Positions 11,525-19,820 of a stretch of 64,000 bases of DNA are shown here, in pieces. Position numbers and translations under genes: made by a program. Within the stretch, counting starts at the first letter, position 1; the number at the start of each line of letters is the position of its first letter. This DNA comes from Gemmatimonadota bacterium (GTDB lineage Bacteria; Gemmatimonadota; Gemmatimonadetes; Gemmatimonadales; Gemmatimonadaceae): assembly GCA_023249305.1 (NCBI GenBank), contig JAHFCU010000007.1, forward strand, positions 1-64,000, given 5' to 3'. The notes beneath the pieces were generated by a model. It saw nothing but the letters and a program-made list of their open reading frames with translations, ran no database searches and had not been told where the DNA came from.

Positions 11525-12501
11525 AGAAGCGCCGCGTCGGCGTCCTCGGCACGTTTGTCTGGGACGTCATCTACGGTCGCGACGTGCGATCGGCGCCCGT
11601 GCAGGAGTGGGGCGGCATCACGTACGCGCTGGCCGGCTTCGACGCAGCGCTGCCCGATGACTGGGAAATGGTGCCGATCATCAAGGTCGGCGACGACTTG
11701 GCGCGCGAGGCGCACACGTTTCTCGGCACGCTGCGCCGGCTCGCACCGGACGCGTCGCCGGTCACGGTGCCCTACCCCAACAACCGCGTTGAGCTGCGCT
11801 ATCTCGACGACGCGCGCCGCAGCGAGGTGCTCAGCGGTGGTGTGCCCGGCTGGACGTGGCAGGGGCTGCAGCCGCTGCTCGCCGGCCTCGACGCGTTGTA
11901 CGTCAACCTCATCTCCGGATTTGAACTCGACCTGGAAACGGCCACGCTGCTTCGCCAGCACTTCCGCGGTCCGATTTACTGCGACCTGCACTCGCTCGTG
12001 CTCGCGGTACAACCCTCCGGACTCCGCACCCTTCAACCCCTCCCTCGTGTTACCGACTGGTGCCGTTGCTTCGACCTGCTCCAGGTGAACGAAGAGGAGC
12101 TGTCGATGATGGCGCCGGACGGCCTAGCGCTTGCGGCAACGGCGATGGCCAACGGCGTGCAGGCGCTCGTTGTGACGCTTGGGCCGCGCGGCGCGGTCTA
12201 CTTCGCCCCGGGGCATTTCGCGCGCCTCGCCGACCATGCGGTGGGAGCGCCGCCGGTGGCGGTGTCAAGTGGCGCGCTGCGTACAGCGCTGCTTGCGCCG
12301 GCGGCGGGGCACGTGCACGTCAAGGGAGATCCCACTGGGTGCGGGGACGTGTTCGGCGCCACCTATTACTCACGACTACTCGCCGGTGATATAATCACCG
12401 AGGCGCTGCGCGCGGCGATCGCCGCTGCGGCCCGCAATGTCGAGCACCGCGGAGCCACAGGCCTCGCGCATTTTCTCCGTGGAGAGCTGAGTCCCTCGTG
12501 A
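11521..12501 (+). CDS. PfkB-family carbohydrate kinase
   Basis: A 326-residue PfkB/ribokinase-type kinase. The C-terminal signature is DPTGCGDVFGATYYS, with Cys where most members have Ala in the anion-hole loop (D-T-x-G-A-G-D), while the catalytic Asp is kept. VVTLGPRGAVYF is the expected segment ahead of it. The N-terminus VGVLGTFVWDVI is family-like. GTG at 11521 overlaps the ROK stop by 4 bases. The next gene overlaps its end by 4 bases. The substrate is unknown; it could phosphorylate a sugar or nucleoside, and two kinases in tandem after GT9 hint at a common carbohydrate pathway. Confidence 0.85.
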   Translation: MKKRRVGVLGTFVWDVIYGRDVRSAPVQEWGGITYALAGFDAALPDDWEMVPIIKVGDDLAREAHTFLGTLRRLAPDASPVTVPYPNNRVELRYLDDARRSEVLSGGVPGWTWQGLQPLLAGLDALYVNLISGFELDLETATLLRQHFRGPIYCDLHSLVLAVQPSGLRTLQPLPRVTDWCRCFDLLQVNEEELSMMAPDGLALAATAMANGVQALVVTLGPRGAVYFAPGHFARLADHAVGAPPVAVSSGALRTALLAPAAGHVHVKGDPTGCGDVFGATYYSRLLAGDIITEALRAAIAAAARNVEHRGATGLAHFLRGELSPS

Positions 12502-13379
12502 ACGTCATCAACGTGCCGTCGTCGCTGGACGACCAGACCTTCGAGCACGTGCTCGAGCAGCTCGCGCCGCTGCCGGCGGATGAGCGTGTCCTGATTGACG
12601 CACGCAATACCGAATGGGCGTCGCCGTACGGCCTCACCGCCCTGCTGACGCTGGCCCAGACGCGCCTCGAGAAGCCGCAGTTCATGCCGCCGGAGAAGGA
12701 CGACACCTCCTCGTATTGGTCGCGCGCAAATTTCTTCCGCTACGCGGAGGATCTCTACGAAATCGTCGGCCGGGTGCCGGCGCGGCGCGGCGAGCGTGAT
12801 TCGAGCGCCCTGCTCGAGGTCACTCCCGTCTCGAAGAGCGACGACGTGCATGCGGTCGTGCAGCGCATCCAGGCCAAGGTTCCCACCATCCTGACGCAGA
12901 ATCTCCACCTTGAGTCGCGCTCGGTGATGGGGTTCGCGATGGCGCTCTCCGAGGCATGCCAGAACATCGTCGAGCATGCGGGGATGGGCGGGTGGGTCGC
13001 GGTGCAGAACTACAACTATCGCAAGCGCATGGGGAGGCATGTTGTGCAGATCGCCGTCTGCGACGCGGGGGTCGGCATCCGGCAGTCGCTCGAGAGCGGC
13101 AACCGCCGTCCGCTCACCGATCGCTGGGACGACGGCGTAGCGCTCGAGTCGGCGGTGATCCAGGGGACCAGTCGCTTTCCCGACCACGGACGCGGCCAGG
13201 GCTTCAAGGGTATTCGCGGCTACCTGCGGAAGTGGAAAGGCAAGCTGGCCGTGCGCAGCGGTACGGCGCGCGTCGCCGAGGTACCGCCCTGGGACGATGA
13301 TGTCGTGCGCCGCGACCACCTGGCGCCAATGCCGGGCACCCAGTTGTTCATCATGATTCCCGAAGACGTTGATCGCTGA
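12498..13379 (+). CDS. STAS-like domain fused to GHKL ATPase
   Basis: A 293-residue cytoplasmic protein. Residues 1-125 look STAS-like (RVLIDARNTEWASPYGLTAL). Residues 130-290 form a GHKL ATPase with N-box SEACQNIVEHA at 151-161, G1 DAGVGI at 189-194 and a glycine-rich lid GRGQGFKGI at 231-239. There is no phospho-acceptor His domain, so it is an anti-sigma-factor-like or partner-switching kinase rather than a sensor kinase. GTG 12498 overlaps pfkB by 4 bases, and the next gene starts 2 bases after the stop. The partner is probably the adjacent STAS-like/winged-helix protein. Confidence 0.75.
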   Translation: MNVINVPSSLDDQTFEHVLEQLAPLPADERVLIDARNTEWASPYGLTALLTLAQTRLEKPQFMPPEKDDTSSYWSRANFFRYAEDLYEIVGRVPARRGERDSSALLEVTPVSKSDDVHAVVQRIQAKVPTILTQNLHLESRSVMGFAMALSEACQNIVEHAGMGGWVAVQNYNYRKRMGRHVVQIAVCDAGVGIRQSLESGNRRPLTDRWDDGVALESAVIQGTSRFPDHGRGQGFKGIRGYLRKWKGKLAVRSGTARVAEVPPWDDDVVRRDHLAPMPGTQLFIMIPEDVDR

Positions 13380-13381
13380 CG

Positions 13382-13948
13382 ATGACGCCCCTGACGATTG
13401 ACGTGTGCGCCGTGCTGCGCAGCGCCGTGAACCAGAACTACGGCAACCTGCTCACGCGCGACACGGGGATGGCGGTGCGTCACCAGATCGAGCGCGAACT
13501 GGCGGCGAATCGCGGCGGCGGCATCACCTCGCTCGACTTTTCGAGCATCGGCCTCATGGATTATTCGTGCGCCGACGAGGTGGTGGCCAAGCTGCTCGTG
13601 CTGCTGCAGGACGATGACCTGACGCGCGGCGGTTATGTGGTCTTCCGCGGCATCGGCGAAGAGCACCTCGAAGTCGTCGAGTCGGTGCTGAAGCACCACG
13701 GCCTCGCCCTCGTCTGCCTGTGCGAGGACGGCAGCCCACGGGTCATCGGGCGCGTGAGCGAAGCCGAGCGGCGCGCCTGGGAGATGGTCCGCGCGCGCGG
13801 CAAGGCGGCGCCGTCGGAACTTGCCGACGAGTTCGGCTTCGGCGAGGACTTCGTGGCCGAGGTGCTCGACGAACTGGCGCGGCGCCGGCTGTTGCGTCGC
13901 GGCCTGACCGGCTTTGTGGCGCTCGACGCCCCCGACACGGTGCAATGA
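13382..13948 (+). CDS. STAS-like domain with winged-helix C-terminus
   Basis: A 188-residue protein. The first ~120 residues resemble an anti-anti-sigma STAS fold (GGITSLDFSSIGLMDYSCADEV), where a Ser/Asp in this loop is the usual phosphorylation or contact point. Residues ~125-180 resemble a winged helix (AAPSELADEFGFGEDFVAEVLDEL), which could bind DNA. It follows the STAS/ATPase gene by 2 bases, suggesting a two-protein switch ending in transcription control. Domain calls are by eye; the winged helix is less certain than the STAS-like part. Confidence 0.65.
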   Translation: MTPLTIDVCAVLRSAVNQNYGNLLTRDTGMAVRHQIERELAANRGGGITSLDFSSIGLMDYSCADEVVAKLLVLLQDDDLTRGGYVVFRGIGEEHLEVVESVLKHHGLALVCLCEDGSPRVIGRVSEAERRAWEMVRARGKAAPSELADEFGFGEDFVAEVLDELARRRLLRRGLTGFVALDAPDTVQ

Positions 13949-14253
13949 TGGCCGAGGGCTTCAACCCGCCCCTGCAGGTGGTGGGCTTCATCGCGACGAA
14001 GCGCGGCGACGCCGAGCGTGGCCCTGCAGTGCGGCTGCGCCCCGACGACGCGACGCTGCGCGGTGTGGCCGACGGCGACCTGGTCTGGATCTACGGCCCG
14101 CGGCGTCACGACCTGGCCACCGCCTTGATTGATGAGTCGCTGCCGCGTGGCGGCGTCGTGGTGCGCGACGTCGCCGGCCTTGCCCCAACCGAAGTCATTC
14201 GCCTCGTGCGTCTCGACGCCGAGCGTCCCTTGCTGAATCCCAAGCCCGTCTGA
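13945..14253 (+). CDS. Small conserved-looking protein, unknown
   Basis: A 102-residue protein that I do not recognise. It starts at ATG 13945, overlapping the previous stop by 4 bases (a second ATG is at 13948). The stretch GPAVRLRPDDATLRGVADGDLVWIYG resembles the beta-barrel of molybdopterin-dinucleotide-binding or ADC-like domains, but it is too short for an enzyme. No signal peptide or membrane segment is seen. Its position between the STAS module and a PLP enzyme, with overlap on one side and 3 bases on the other, implies co-transcription. Confidence 0.6.
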   Translation: MMAEGFNPPLQVVGFIATKRGDAERGPAVRLRPDDATLRGVADGDLVWIYGPRRHDLATALIDESLPRGGVVVRDVAGLAPTEVIRLVRLDAERPLLNPKPV

Positions 14254-14256
14254 CCA

Positions 14257-15420
14257 ATGGCCGCGTCGAAAAAGCCCGCTCGCCCACACGCCCTCGCCAC
14301 GCTCGCACTCCACGGCGGGGAAGGCCCGCACGCGCCTGGCGATCCGGTGGTGCCGCCGCTCGTGCAGTCCGTGAACTACGTGCAGGAGCCGGGCAGCGAC
14401 GACCTGATGTACACGCGCTACGGCAACACGCCGAACGCGGTGCGCCTCCAGAAGCGCCTCGCCACGTTGGAGGGTGCCGAGGAGGCGCTTGTGCTCGCCA
14501 GCGGGATGGGAGCGACGGCGTGCGGCCTGCTGGCACTCCTGCGCCCAGGAGACCACCTGCTGGCCAGCCAGTACATCTACGGCGGCACGTACCGGCTCCT
14601 GACCGAGGAGTTCCAGCAGATGGGGATTGACGTCACGCTCGTCGAGCCGTTCGAGCCGCGCGCATGGCGACGCCGTCTGCGCAAGGAAACGCGCGCCATC
14701 TTCATCGAGTCGCCCGTCAACCCGACGACCCGCGTGCTCGACATGCGCGGCGTGTCGCTGCTCACCAAGGAACTCGGCATCGCCTTGGTCGTGGACTCCA
14801 CCTTCGCTAGCCCGGTGAACTTCCGGCCGCTCGAACACGGCGCCGACGTCGTCATTCACTCGGCCACAAAATTCCTTAACGGACACCACGACGTGCTCGG
14901 CGGCGTCGTCTGCGGCACGGCACCCTACATTGACGAGGTGCGGCAGAAAGAAATCGTCTGGGGGCAGACGCCCGACCCGTTCGCCTGTTGGCTGCTCGAA
15001 CGCGGGCTCAAGACGATTGACGTGCGGGTGCAGCGGCAGAACGCGTCGGCTCAGCAAATTGCCGAGTGGATCGAGGGGCGCAAGGAAGTTCGCCGCTGCC
15101 ATTATCCCGGCCTCGCAAGCCATCCCGACCACGCCGTGGCCGTGGATCAGCTCGATGGATTCGGCGGGATGATCGCCTTTGAACTGGGCGGCGGCGCGCG
15201 CGCGGCCGACCGTTTCGCCAAGCGCTTGAAACTCACCCGTTACGCGGCGAGCCTCGGCGGCGTGGACACGCTCGTGAGCGAGCCGCGCTTCTCGTCGCAC
15301 GCACGCTTCACGGCCGAGGAGCGCGCCCGCGTGGGCATCCCGGACGGGTTCATTCGCCTTAGTGTTGGCCTTGAGGACGTGAATGACATCATCGCCGACC
15401 TCGAGCAGGCGCTGAAGTAG
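14257..15420 (+). CDS. Trans-sulfuration PLP enzyme (cystathionine gamma-synthase/lyase family)
   Basis: A 387-residue fold-type I PLP enzyme of the Cys/Met metabolism family, cytoplasmic, usually tetrameric. The PLP lysine lies in HSATKFLNGHHD, the cofactor-stacking region in YTRYGNTPNAVRLQKRLATLEG, and the phosphate-binding residues in ASGMGAT. The C-terminus has the LGGVDTLVSEPRFSSHA and GFIRLSVGLED motifs typical of the family. Members include cystathionine gamma-synthase, beta/gamma-lyases, O-acyl-homoserine sulfhydrylase and methionine gamma-lyase, and these cannot be separated reliably by eye. It is three bases after the small gene and three before ftsE. Confidence 0.88.
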   Translation: MAASKKPARPHALATLALHGGEGPHAPGDPVVPPLVQSVNYVQEPGSDDLMYTRYGNTPNAVRLQKRLATLEGAEEALVLASGMGATACGLLALLRPGDHLLASQYIYGGTYRLLTEEFQQMGIDVTLVEPFEPRAWRRRLRKETRAIFIESPVNPTTRVLDMRGVSLLTKELGIALVVDSTFASPVNFRPLEHGADVVIHSATKFLNGHHDVLGGVVCGTAPYIDEVRQKEIVWGQTPDPFACWLLERGLKTIDVRVQRQNASAQQIAEWIEGRKEVRRCHYPGLASHPDHAVAVDQLDGFGGMIAFELGGGARAADRFAKRLKLTRYAASLGGVDTLVSEPRFSSHARFTAEERARVGIPDGFIRLSVGLEDVNDIIADLEQALK

Positions 15421-15423
15421 CCG

Positions 15424-16140
15424 ATGATTCGCTTTTCGCACGTGCACAAGTCGTTCGCGCGCACCGGCGTGGCGCTGGAGGACGTCTCGTTCCAGGTGAA
15501 CAAGGGGGAGTTCGTGTTCATCACCGGCCCGAGCGGCGCCGGCAAGAGTACGATCCTCAAGCTCTGCTTCTTCGAGGAGCGGCCGACCAAGGGCGAGGTG
15601 AAAGTCTACGGCCTCAGTTCGGCGGCATACAGGAACGTTGACGTCCCCAAGCTGCGCCGGCGCCTCGGCATCGTCTTCCAGGACTTCCGCCTGCTCGAGG
15701 ACCGCAACGTCGAGGCGAACGTCGCGTTTGCGCTCGAGGTGACGGGGGCGCCGCCGTCGCAGGTTGGGCCGCGCGTCTCGCGCCTGCTCGCGCAGGTCGG
15801 GCTCGGCGCCAAAGCCACGGCCCTGCCCCGCGAGCTCTCCGGCGGCGAGCAGCAGCGCGTCGCCATCGCCCGCGCGCTCGCCAACGACCCGGTGGTCTTG
15901 GTCGCCGACGAACCGACGGGCAACCTCGACGAGCGCGCGACGCGCGGCATCTTCCAGCTCTTCCGCGACATCAACGCCAGCGGCACGGCGGTGCTCATGG
16001 CGACGCACGACCTCGACCTCGTGCGCCGCGCCGGCTGCCGTACCATCGAGATCAACCGCGGCCAGATGGTCTTCGACTCCGCGTCCGACGGCGGTTTTCG
16101 CCCGTCGGCGCCGGCTGAGGCGATGGAGGACGACGAATGA
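15424..16140 (+). CDS. ftsE: Cell division ABC ATPase FtsE
   Basis: FtsE is the ATPase of the FtsEX complex, which couples cytokinesis to activation of peptidoglycan amidases through EnvC. The product (238 residues) has Walker A GPSGAGKST, signature LSGGEQQR and Walker B VVLVADEPTGNLDE. The N-terminal MIRFSHVHKSF is typical of FtsE. It overlaps ftsX by 4 bases and is followed by envC, the classical order. The C-terminal extension of about 15 residues is Pro/Ala-rich. Confidence 0.95.
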   Translation: MIRFSHVHKSFARTGVALEDVSFQVNKGEFVFITGPSGAGKSTILKLCFFEERPTKGEVKVYGLSSAAYRNVDVPKLRRRLGIVFQDFRLLEDRNVEANVAFALEVTGAPPSQVGPRVSRLLAQVGLGAKATALPRELSGGEQQRVAIARALANDPVVLVADEPTGNLDERATRGIFQLFRDINASGTAVLMATHDLDLVRRAGCRTIEINRGQMVFDSASDGGFRPSAPAEAMEDDE

Positions 16141-16985
16141 GACTCGCCCTGCGTGAGGCCCTCCTCGCCTTCCGCCGCGCGCCGATGCTCAGCGCGCTCT
16201 CGGTGACCACGATCGCCTTCTCGTTGTTCGCGTTCGGCCTGTTCGGGCTCGTCGCGCTCAACATCCGCAACGCGCTGCGTAACGTCGAGGACCGTGTGGA
16301 GATTCGCGCGTTCGTAGCCGACGGTACGAGCGCCGAGGCAACCAGTGCGGCGCTTGGCGACATTGGGGCATTCCCCGAGGCGGCATCCGTGCGGCTCGTC
16401 ACGCAGGGGCAGGCGCTTGACCGCGCCCGGCGCGAGCTCGGCGAGTTCAGCGACGTCTTTGAGGAGGGCATCCTGCCTGCTTCGATTGAGGTGCGCCTCA
16501 AGCCCGGCTTCCGCGACCCGGCGACGGTACGCGCGGTGGCGAAGCGCATTGAGGTGTACGACTTCGTAGACGACATCCGCTTCGGCGAGGAGTGGGTGGA
16601 GAAGCTGCACCGCCTGCGCAACATCGCGACGCTCGCGGGCGTGGCGCTCGGCCTCACCTTCGCGATCGTGGCTATCATCATCATCGGCTCGACGATCCGC
16701 ATGGCGGTGCTGGCGCGCGCGCGCGAGATCGCGATCATGCGCCTCGTCGGCGCGACGAACGGGTTCGTTCGCGCGCCGTTCCTCATCGAAGGCTTCTTGA
16801 AGGGGACGCTCGGCGGCGGGCTCGCGCTCGTGCTGGCGTGGCTCGCGCTGGCCGTGATCAACCGGTTCGTCGTGCAGGCGTCGTTCTTCGACCCGTGGAT
16901 GGGCGCGGTCGGCGTCGTGGCGGGCGCCTGCCTCGGGCTGGCCGGCTCGGCGATGAGCGTGGGGCGACATCTGCAGAAGGTATGA
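16137..16985 (+). CDS. ftsX: Cell division permease-like FtsX
   Basis: FtsX is the membrane partner of FtsE; its large periplasmic loop recruits EnvC. The 282-residue product has an N-terminal membrane helix (about residues 18-42), a periplasmic domain to ~165 (with VEIRAFVADGTSAEATSAAL) and three further helices, the usual four-helix FtsX layout. The start ATG overlaps ftsE by 4 bases and its stop overlaps the envC start by 4 bases, so all three are translationally linked. Confidence 0.93.
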   Translation: MRLALREALLAFRRAPMLSALSVTTIAFSLFAFGLFGLVALNIRNALRNVEDRVEIRAFVADGTSAEATSAALGDIGAFPEAASVRLVTQGQALDRARRELGEFSDVFEEGILPASIEVRLKPGFRDPATVRAVAKRIEVYDFVDDIRFGEEWVEKLHRLRNIATLAGVALGLTFAIVAIIIIGSTIRMAVLARAREIAIMRLVGATNGFVRAPFLIEGFLKGTLGGGLALVLAWLALAVINRFVVQASFFDPWMGAVGVVAGACLGLAGSAMSVGRHLQKV

Positions 16986-18268
16986 GTGCCATGACGCAGA
17001 CAGCGACGGTGGACGGTAGACAGTCGACGGTCGACTGGCGGCAGCGAAGTCGGCGCGCCCTCTGGCGTCTCGCCGGCGTCGCCATCGTATCTGCCGTCCA
17101 TCATCTACCGTCCACCGTCGCCGCTCAGGCGGCGCCGCCGCCCGCACCGCAGTCCCCCGCCGACCGCGCGAAGGCCCAGCGTGAGGAGCTGGACCGCGCG
17201 CGCGCGGAGCGCGAGCGGCTTGAACTGCGCATGCGCCAGCTGCAGAGCACGGCGCACGACATCAGCGAGGAGCGCACGAACATCGAGCACCAGGCTGACG
17301 CGACGGCGCGCCTCGTCCGTTCGCTCGACTCTCAGCTCGGCGCGCTTGAGGGCGAGGTGGACAACGCGACGTCGGGGCTGATCCTCGCGCAGGATGAGCT
17401 CGTCATCAAGCGCGCGATGCTGCAGCGCCGCGTGCGCGAGATCTACAAGCGCGGCCCGCTCTATTCGCTCGAGGCGCTGCTGTCGGCGCAGTCGTTCGGC
17501 GCGCTCGTCGCCCGCTACAAGTACTTGCACCTTGTCGCCCAGCGCGACCGCGCGCTGGTGCGTCGCGTCGAGCTGCTCAACGACCAGATTGCCGGCACGC
17601 GCACCCAACTCGTCCGCCTGCGCGGCGAGATGGAGCTGAGCCGCGAGCAGAAGAGCGAGGAGGAGCGCCGCTTGCGCGAGCTCGAAGACGTGCGCGCACG
17701 ATCGCTCGCCAAGGTCCAGCAGACGGCACGGCAGACCGAAGAGCGGTTGCGCCAGGTGCAGCGCGACGAGAGGCGGCTGACCGACCTGCTCGCCACGTTC
17801 GAGGCGGAGCGCCGACGGGCCCTGGCCGCGCGCCCGAACGCGCCGGCCGCCGCGAGTACCTTGCGCACGAGCGATTTCGGCCGGCTCGACTGGCCGGTCG
17901 AAGGACAGATCCTCTACCGCTTCGGGCGCGTCGTAAACGCCAACAACACGACGACGCGCTGGAACGGGCTCGGCATCGGCGCGCTGGCCGGCACGCCCGT
18001 CAAGGCCGTGGCCGGCGGTTCGGTGGTGCTCGCCGAAGCCTTCGGCACGTACGGCCTGACGGTGATCGTAAGCCACGGCGACGGCGACTTCTCGGTCTAC
18101 GGCTCGCTCGCGCGCCTTGAGGTGCACAAGGGACAGTCCATCCAGAAGGGCCAGGTGATCGGCACCGTCGGACGCACCGATCCCGACCTCGACGCGCACC
18201 TACACTTCGAGATGCGCCCCAAAGGTCGCGCCGTGGATCCGCTCGAGTGGCTCAGGGGCCAGCGATGA
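16982..18268 (+). CDS. envC: EnvC-like murein hydrolase activator (degenerate LytM)
   Basis: A 428-residue periplasmic protein that should bind FtsX and activate amidases at the septum. After a signal region (hydrophobic core LWRLAGVAIVSAV, cleavage near TVAAQA) comes a coiled coil from about residue 60 to 290, then a C-terminal LytM/M23 domain. The catalytic His/Asp of active M23 enzymes are missing (RWNGLGIGA where enzymes have an H-x3-D), as in E. coli EnvC, so it is an activator, not a peptidase. I start at ATG 16982, overlapping ftsX. The N-terminal ~40 residues are partly encoded by inverted 7-bp repeat arms (see repeat 17003-17121). Confidence 0.9.
   Translation: MSAMTQTATVDGRQSTVDWRQRSRRALWRLAGVAIVSAVHHLPSTVAAQAAPPPAPQSPADRAKAQREELDRARAERERLELRMRQLQSTAHDISEERTNIEHQADATARLVRSLDSQLGALEGEVDNATSGLILAQDELVIKRAMLQRRVREIYKRGPLYSLEALLSAQSFGALVARYKYLHLVAQRDRALVRRVELLNDQIAGTRTQLVRLRGEMELSREQKSEEERRLRELEDVRARSLAKVQQTARQTEERLRQVQRDERRLTDLLATFEAERRRALAARPNAPAAASTLRTSDFGRLDWPVEGQILYRFGRVVNANNTTTRWNGLGIGALAGTPVKAVAGGSVVLAEAFGTYGLTVIVSHGDGDFSVYGSLARLEVHKGQSIQKGQVIGTVGRTDPDLDAHLHFEMRPKGRAVDPLEWLRGQR
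17003..17121. repeat. Inverted heptamer-array element inside envC 5' end
   Basis: Two arms, each built of 7-bp units (GACGGTG, GACGGTA, GACAGTC and so on), face each other across about 80 bases. The outer 18 bp, GCGACGGTGGACGGTAGA at 17003-17020, is exactly inverted at 17104-17121. The arms encode VDGRQSTVDW and HHLPSTVAA of the EnvC leader, while the bases between encode the charged and hydrophobic signal core. The unit type matches arrays at 33796, 41199, 50229 and 60944. Confidence 0.85.
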
Positions 18269-18471
18269 TCACCAAGCGCTGCGCGGTGTGCAGCCGCATT
18301 CGAGCCTACGAAGAGTCGGACCGCTTCTGCGTCGTCTGCGGGTCCGATGCACTCGAGACGGCATGCACGTGCGGGCGCAGTTACGATTTCGCGCTGCATG
18401 AAGCCGGCGACCTGCTGCACTGCCCGCGGTGCGGCAAGCGGCTCCGGGGGCGAGACGGCGAATACGAGTAA
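18265..18471 (+). CDS. Small zinc-ribbon protein
   Basis: A 68-residue protein starting at ATG 18265, which overlaps the envC stop by 4 bases. It has four CxxC-like knuckles: CAVC, CVVC, CTC and CPRC, enough for two zinc ribbons. There is no membrane segment. Small rubredoxin-like or ribbon proteins of this kind have varied or unknown roles. It is the last gene of the ftsEX-envC unit and ends next to a repeat array. Confidence 0.75.
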   Translation: MITKRCAVCSRIRAYEESDRFCVVCGSDALETACTCGRSYDFALHEAGDLLHCPRCGKRLRGRDGEYE

Positions 18472-18474
18472 AGC

Positions 18475-18528
18475 GATTCAGGATGTGGAATCCGGATCGG
18501 GATTCATGATCGGGATTTGCGATTGACG
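18475..18528. repeat. Degenerate AATCC-type short repeat tract
   Basis: A run of imperfect ~7-bp units (GATTCAG, GATGTGG, AATCCGG, ATCGGGA and so on) with internal symmetry, starting 3 bases after the zinc-ribbon stop and reaching candidate early starts of nfo. Similar tracts occur at 33012, 35934, 48146 and 52600. Confidence 0.6.
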
Positions 18529-18546
18529 ATGGACGACGAGGTACCG

Positions 18547-19686
18547 ATGCCCCGCAAGAATGCGACGCGCGTGAAGAAGTCCGCGCCCAAGAAGGCCAAG
18601 TCCAAGAGCGCAGCGACCAAGAAGCCGGCGCCAAAGAAGCGCGCACCGAAGAAGCCGGCGCTCAAGAAACCAACGCCGAAGAAGCCGGCGCCGAAGAAGC
18701 CCGCGCGTCGGAAGCCGGCGAGCAAGCCAGCGGCGGCAACTGTCCGTCCGCCGAGTACACGCGCCGTCGCCGTGCCGAAGCCAGGCACCGTGCCTCCATC
18801 CGCCGGCGTATCGCCCTACAGTATCCCGTACCACGGCGCACCACTCGGCGCGCACGTCAGCACCGCCGGTGGCGTCATCAACGCACCGCCGCGCGCCATC
18901 GATATCGGCGCCACGGCGATACAGCTCTTCACCAAGCAAGCCAGTCAGTGGAGAGAGCGGATGCTCGACGCCGCCGATGCGCGGGCCTTTCGCGCCGCGC
19001 TCGCGCAATCGCCGGTCGCATTCACCAACGCACACGATAGCTATCTCATTAATCTCGCGTCGCCCGACGCGGCGCTGCGCGCCAAGTCCACGGCGTCGTT
19101 TGCGTTCGAGATGCGCCGGAGCAACGCGCTCGGCCTCGATGCCGTAGTCTCGCACCCGGGCAACTTCATGGACGATCGCGCGAGCGGCATCGCGCGCAAC
19201 GCCGACGCAATCATCGAGGCGCTCGAGCGCGTCACGGGACCCACGCGCCTGTTGATGGAACTCACCGCTGGCCAGGGGACGGTCATCGGTTCAACATTTG
19301 AGGAGATGGCCGAATTGCTCCAGCGGATTCCGGCCGCGCTACAGCCGCGAGTCGGCGTCTGTCTCGACACGGCGCACGTCTTCGCCGCCGGGTACGACCT
19401 CGCCCACGACTTCGACGGCGTGATCGCGCGATTCGCCGACGTGCTGGGCTTGCATCGGCTGGGGCTCCTGCACCTCAACGATTCCAAGGCGCCGCTCGGC
19501 TCGAAGAAGGACCGACACGAACTCATCGGCCTGGGCCACATCGGCGAGGCGGCCTTCCGGCGAATCATGACCGACCTGCGCTTCGCCGACATCCCCAAGG
19601 TGCTCGAGACGCCCAAGGGCGAGGACATGGTGACGAACGACCGCCGGATGCTGCGGCTCCTGCGCGGATTCGCGATCGGACGCTAG
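18547..19686 (+). CDS. nfo: Endonuclease IV with histone-H1-like N-terminal tail
   Basis: Endonuclease IV cleaves DNA 5' of abasic sites in base-excision repair and binds three zinc ions. From about residue 95 the product (379 residues) carries the family ligand motifs: HDSYLIN, VVSHPGNFM, LLMELTAGQG, VCLDTAHVFAAGYD, LLHLNDS, DRHELIGLGHIG and VLETPKG. Ahead of it lie ~80 residues of Lys/Ala/Pro repeats (KKPAPKKRAPKKPALKKP), unlike normal 280-residue Nfo. The start ATG 18547 is chosen for GAGG five bases upstream; ATG 18529 and the track's TTG 18517 lie at or inside the repeat tract. The tail probably gives non-specific DNA binding. Confidence 0.92.
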   Translation: MPRKNATRVKKSAPKKAKSKSAATKKPAPKKRAPKKPALKKPTPKKPAPKKPARRKPASKPAAATVRPPSTRAVAVPKPGTVPPSAGVSPYSIPYHGAPLGAHVSTAGGVINAPPRAIDIGATAIQLFTKQASQWRERMLDAADARAFRAALAQSPVAFTNAHDSYLINLASPDAALRAKSTASFAFEMRRSNALGLDAVVSHPGNFMDDRASGIARNADAIIEALERVTGPTRLLMELTAGQGTVIGSTFEEMAELLQRIPAALQPRVGVCLDTAHVFAAGYDLAHDFDGVIARFADVLGLHRLGLLHLNDSKAPLGSKKDRHELIGLGHIGEAAFRRIMTDLRFADIPKVLETPKGEDMVTNDRRMLRLLRGFAIGR

Positions 19687-19820
19687 CGCAGAATATCGGT
19701 CTGAGCGCGGGGAATTGAACGCGGCGTCTCGACGCGCCCGCGTCCAAGGGTACGGCACTTGCGCCTCGCGGCGGTGTACCTAGTTGGCATTTCGGTTCTC
19801 AGGCAGGTAATCTCAGGACA

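Noticed and set aside
13633-16008. 791-residue minus-strand ORF
   Set aside because: Spans five plus-strand genes with strong family motifs; it is an antisense open frame.
19687-19820. RNA gene in the nfo downstream gap
   Set aside because: No cloverleaf or strong conserved hairpin found by eye.
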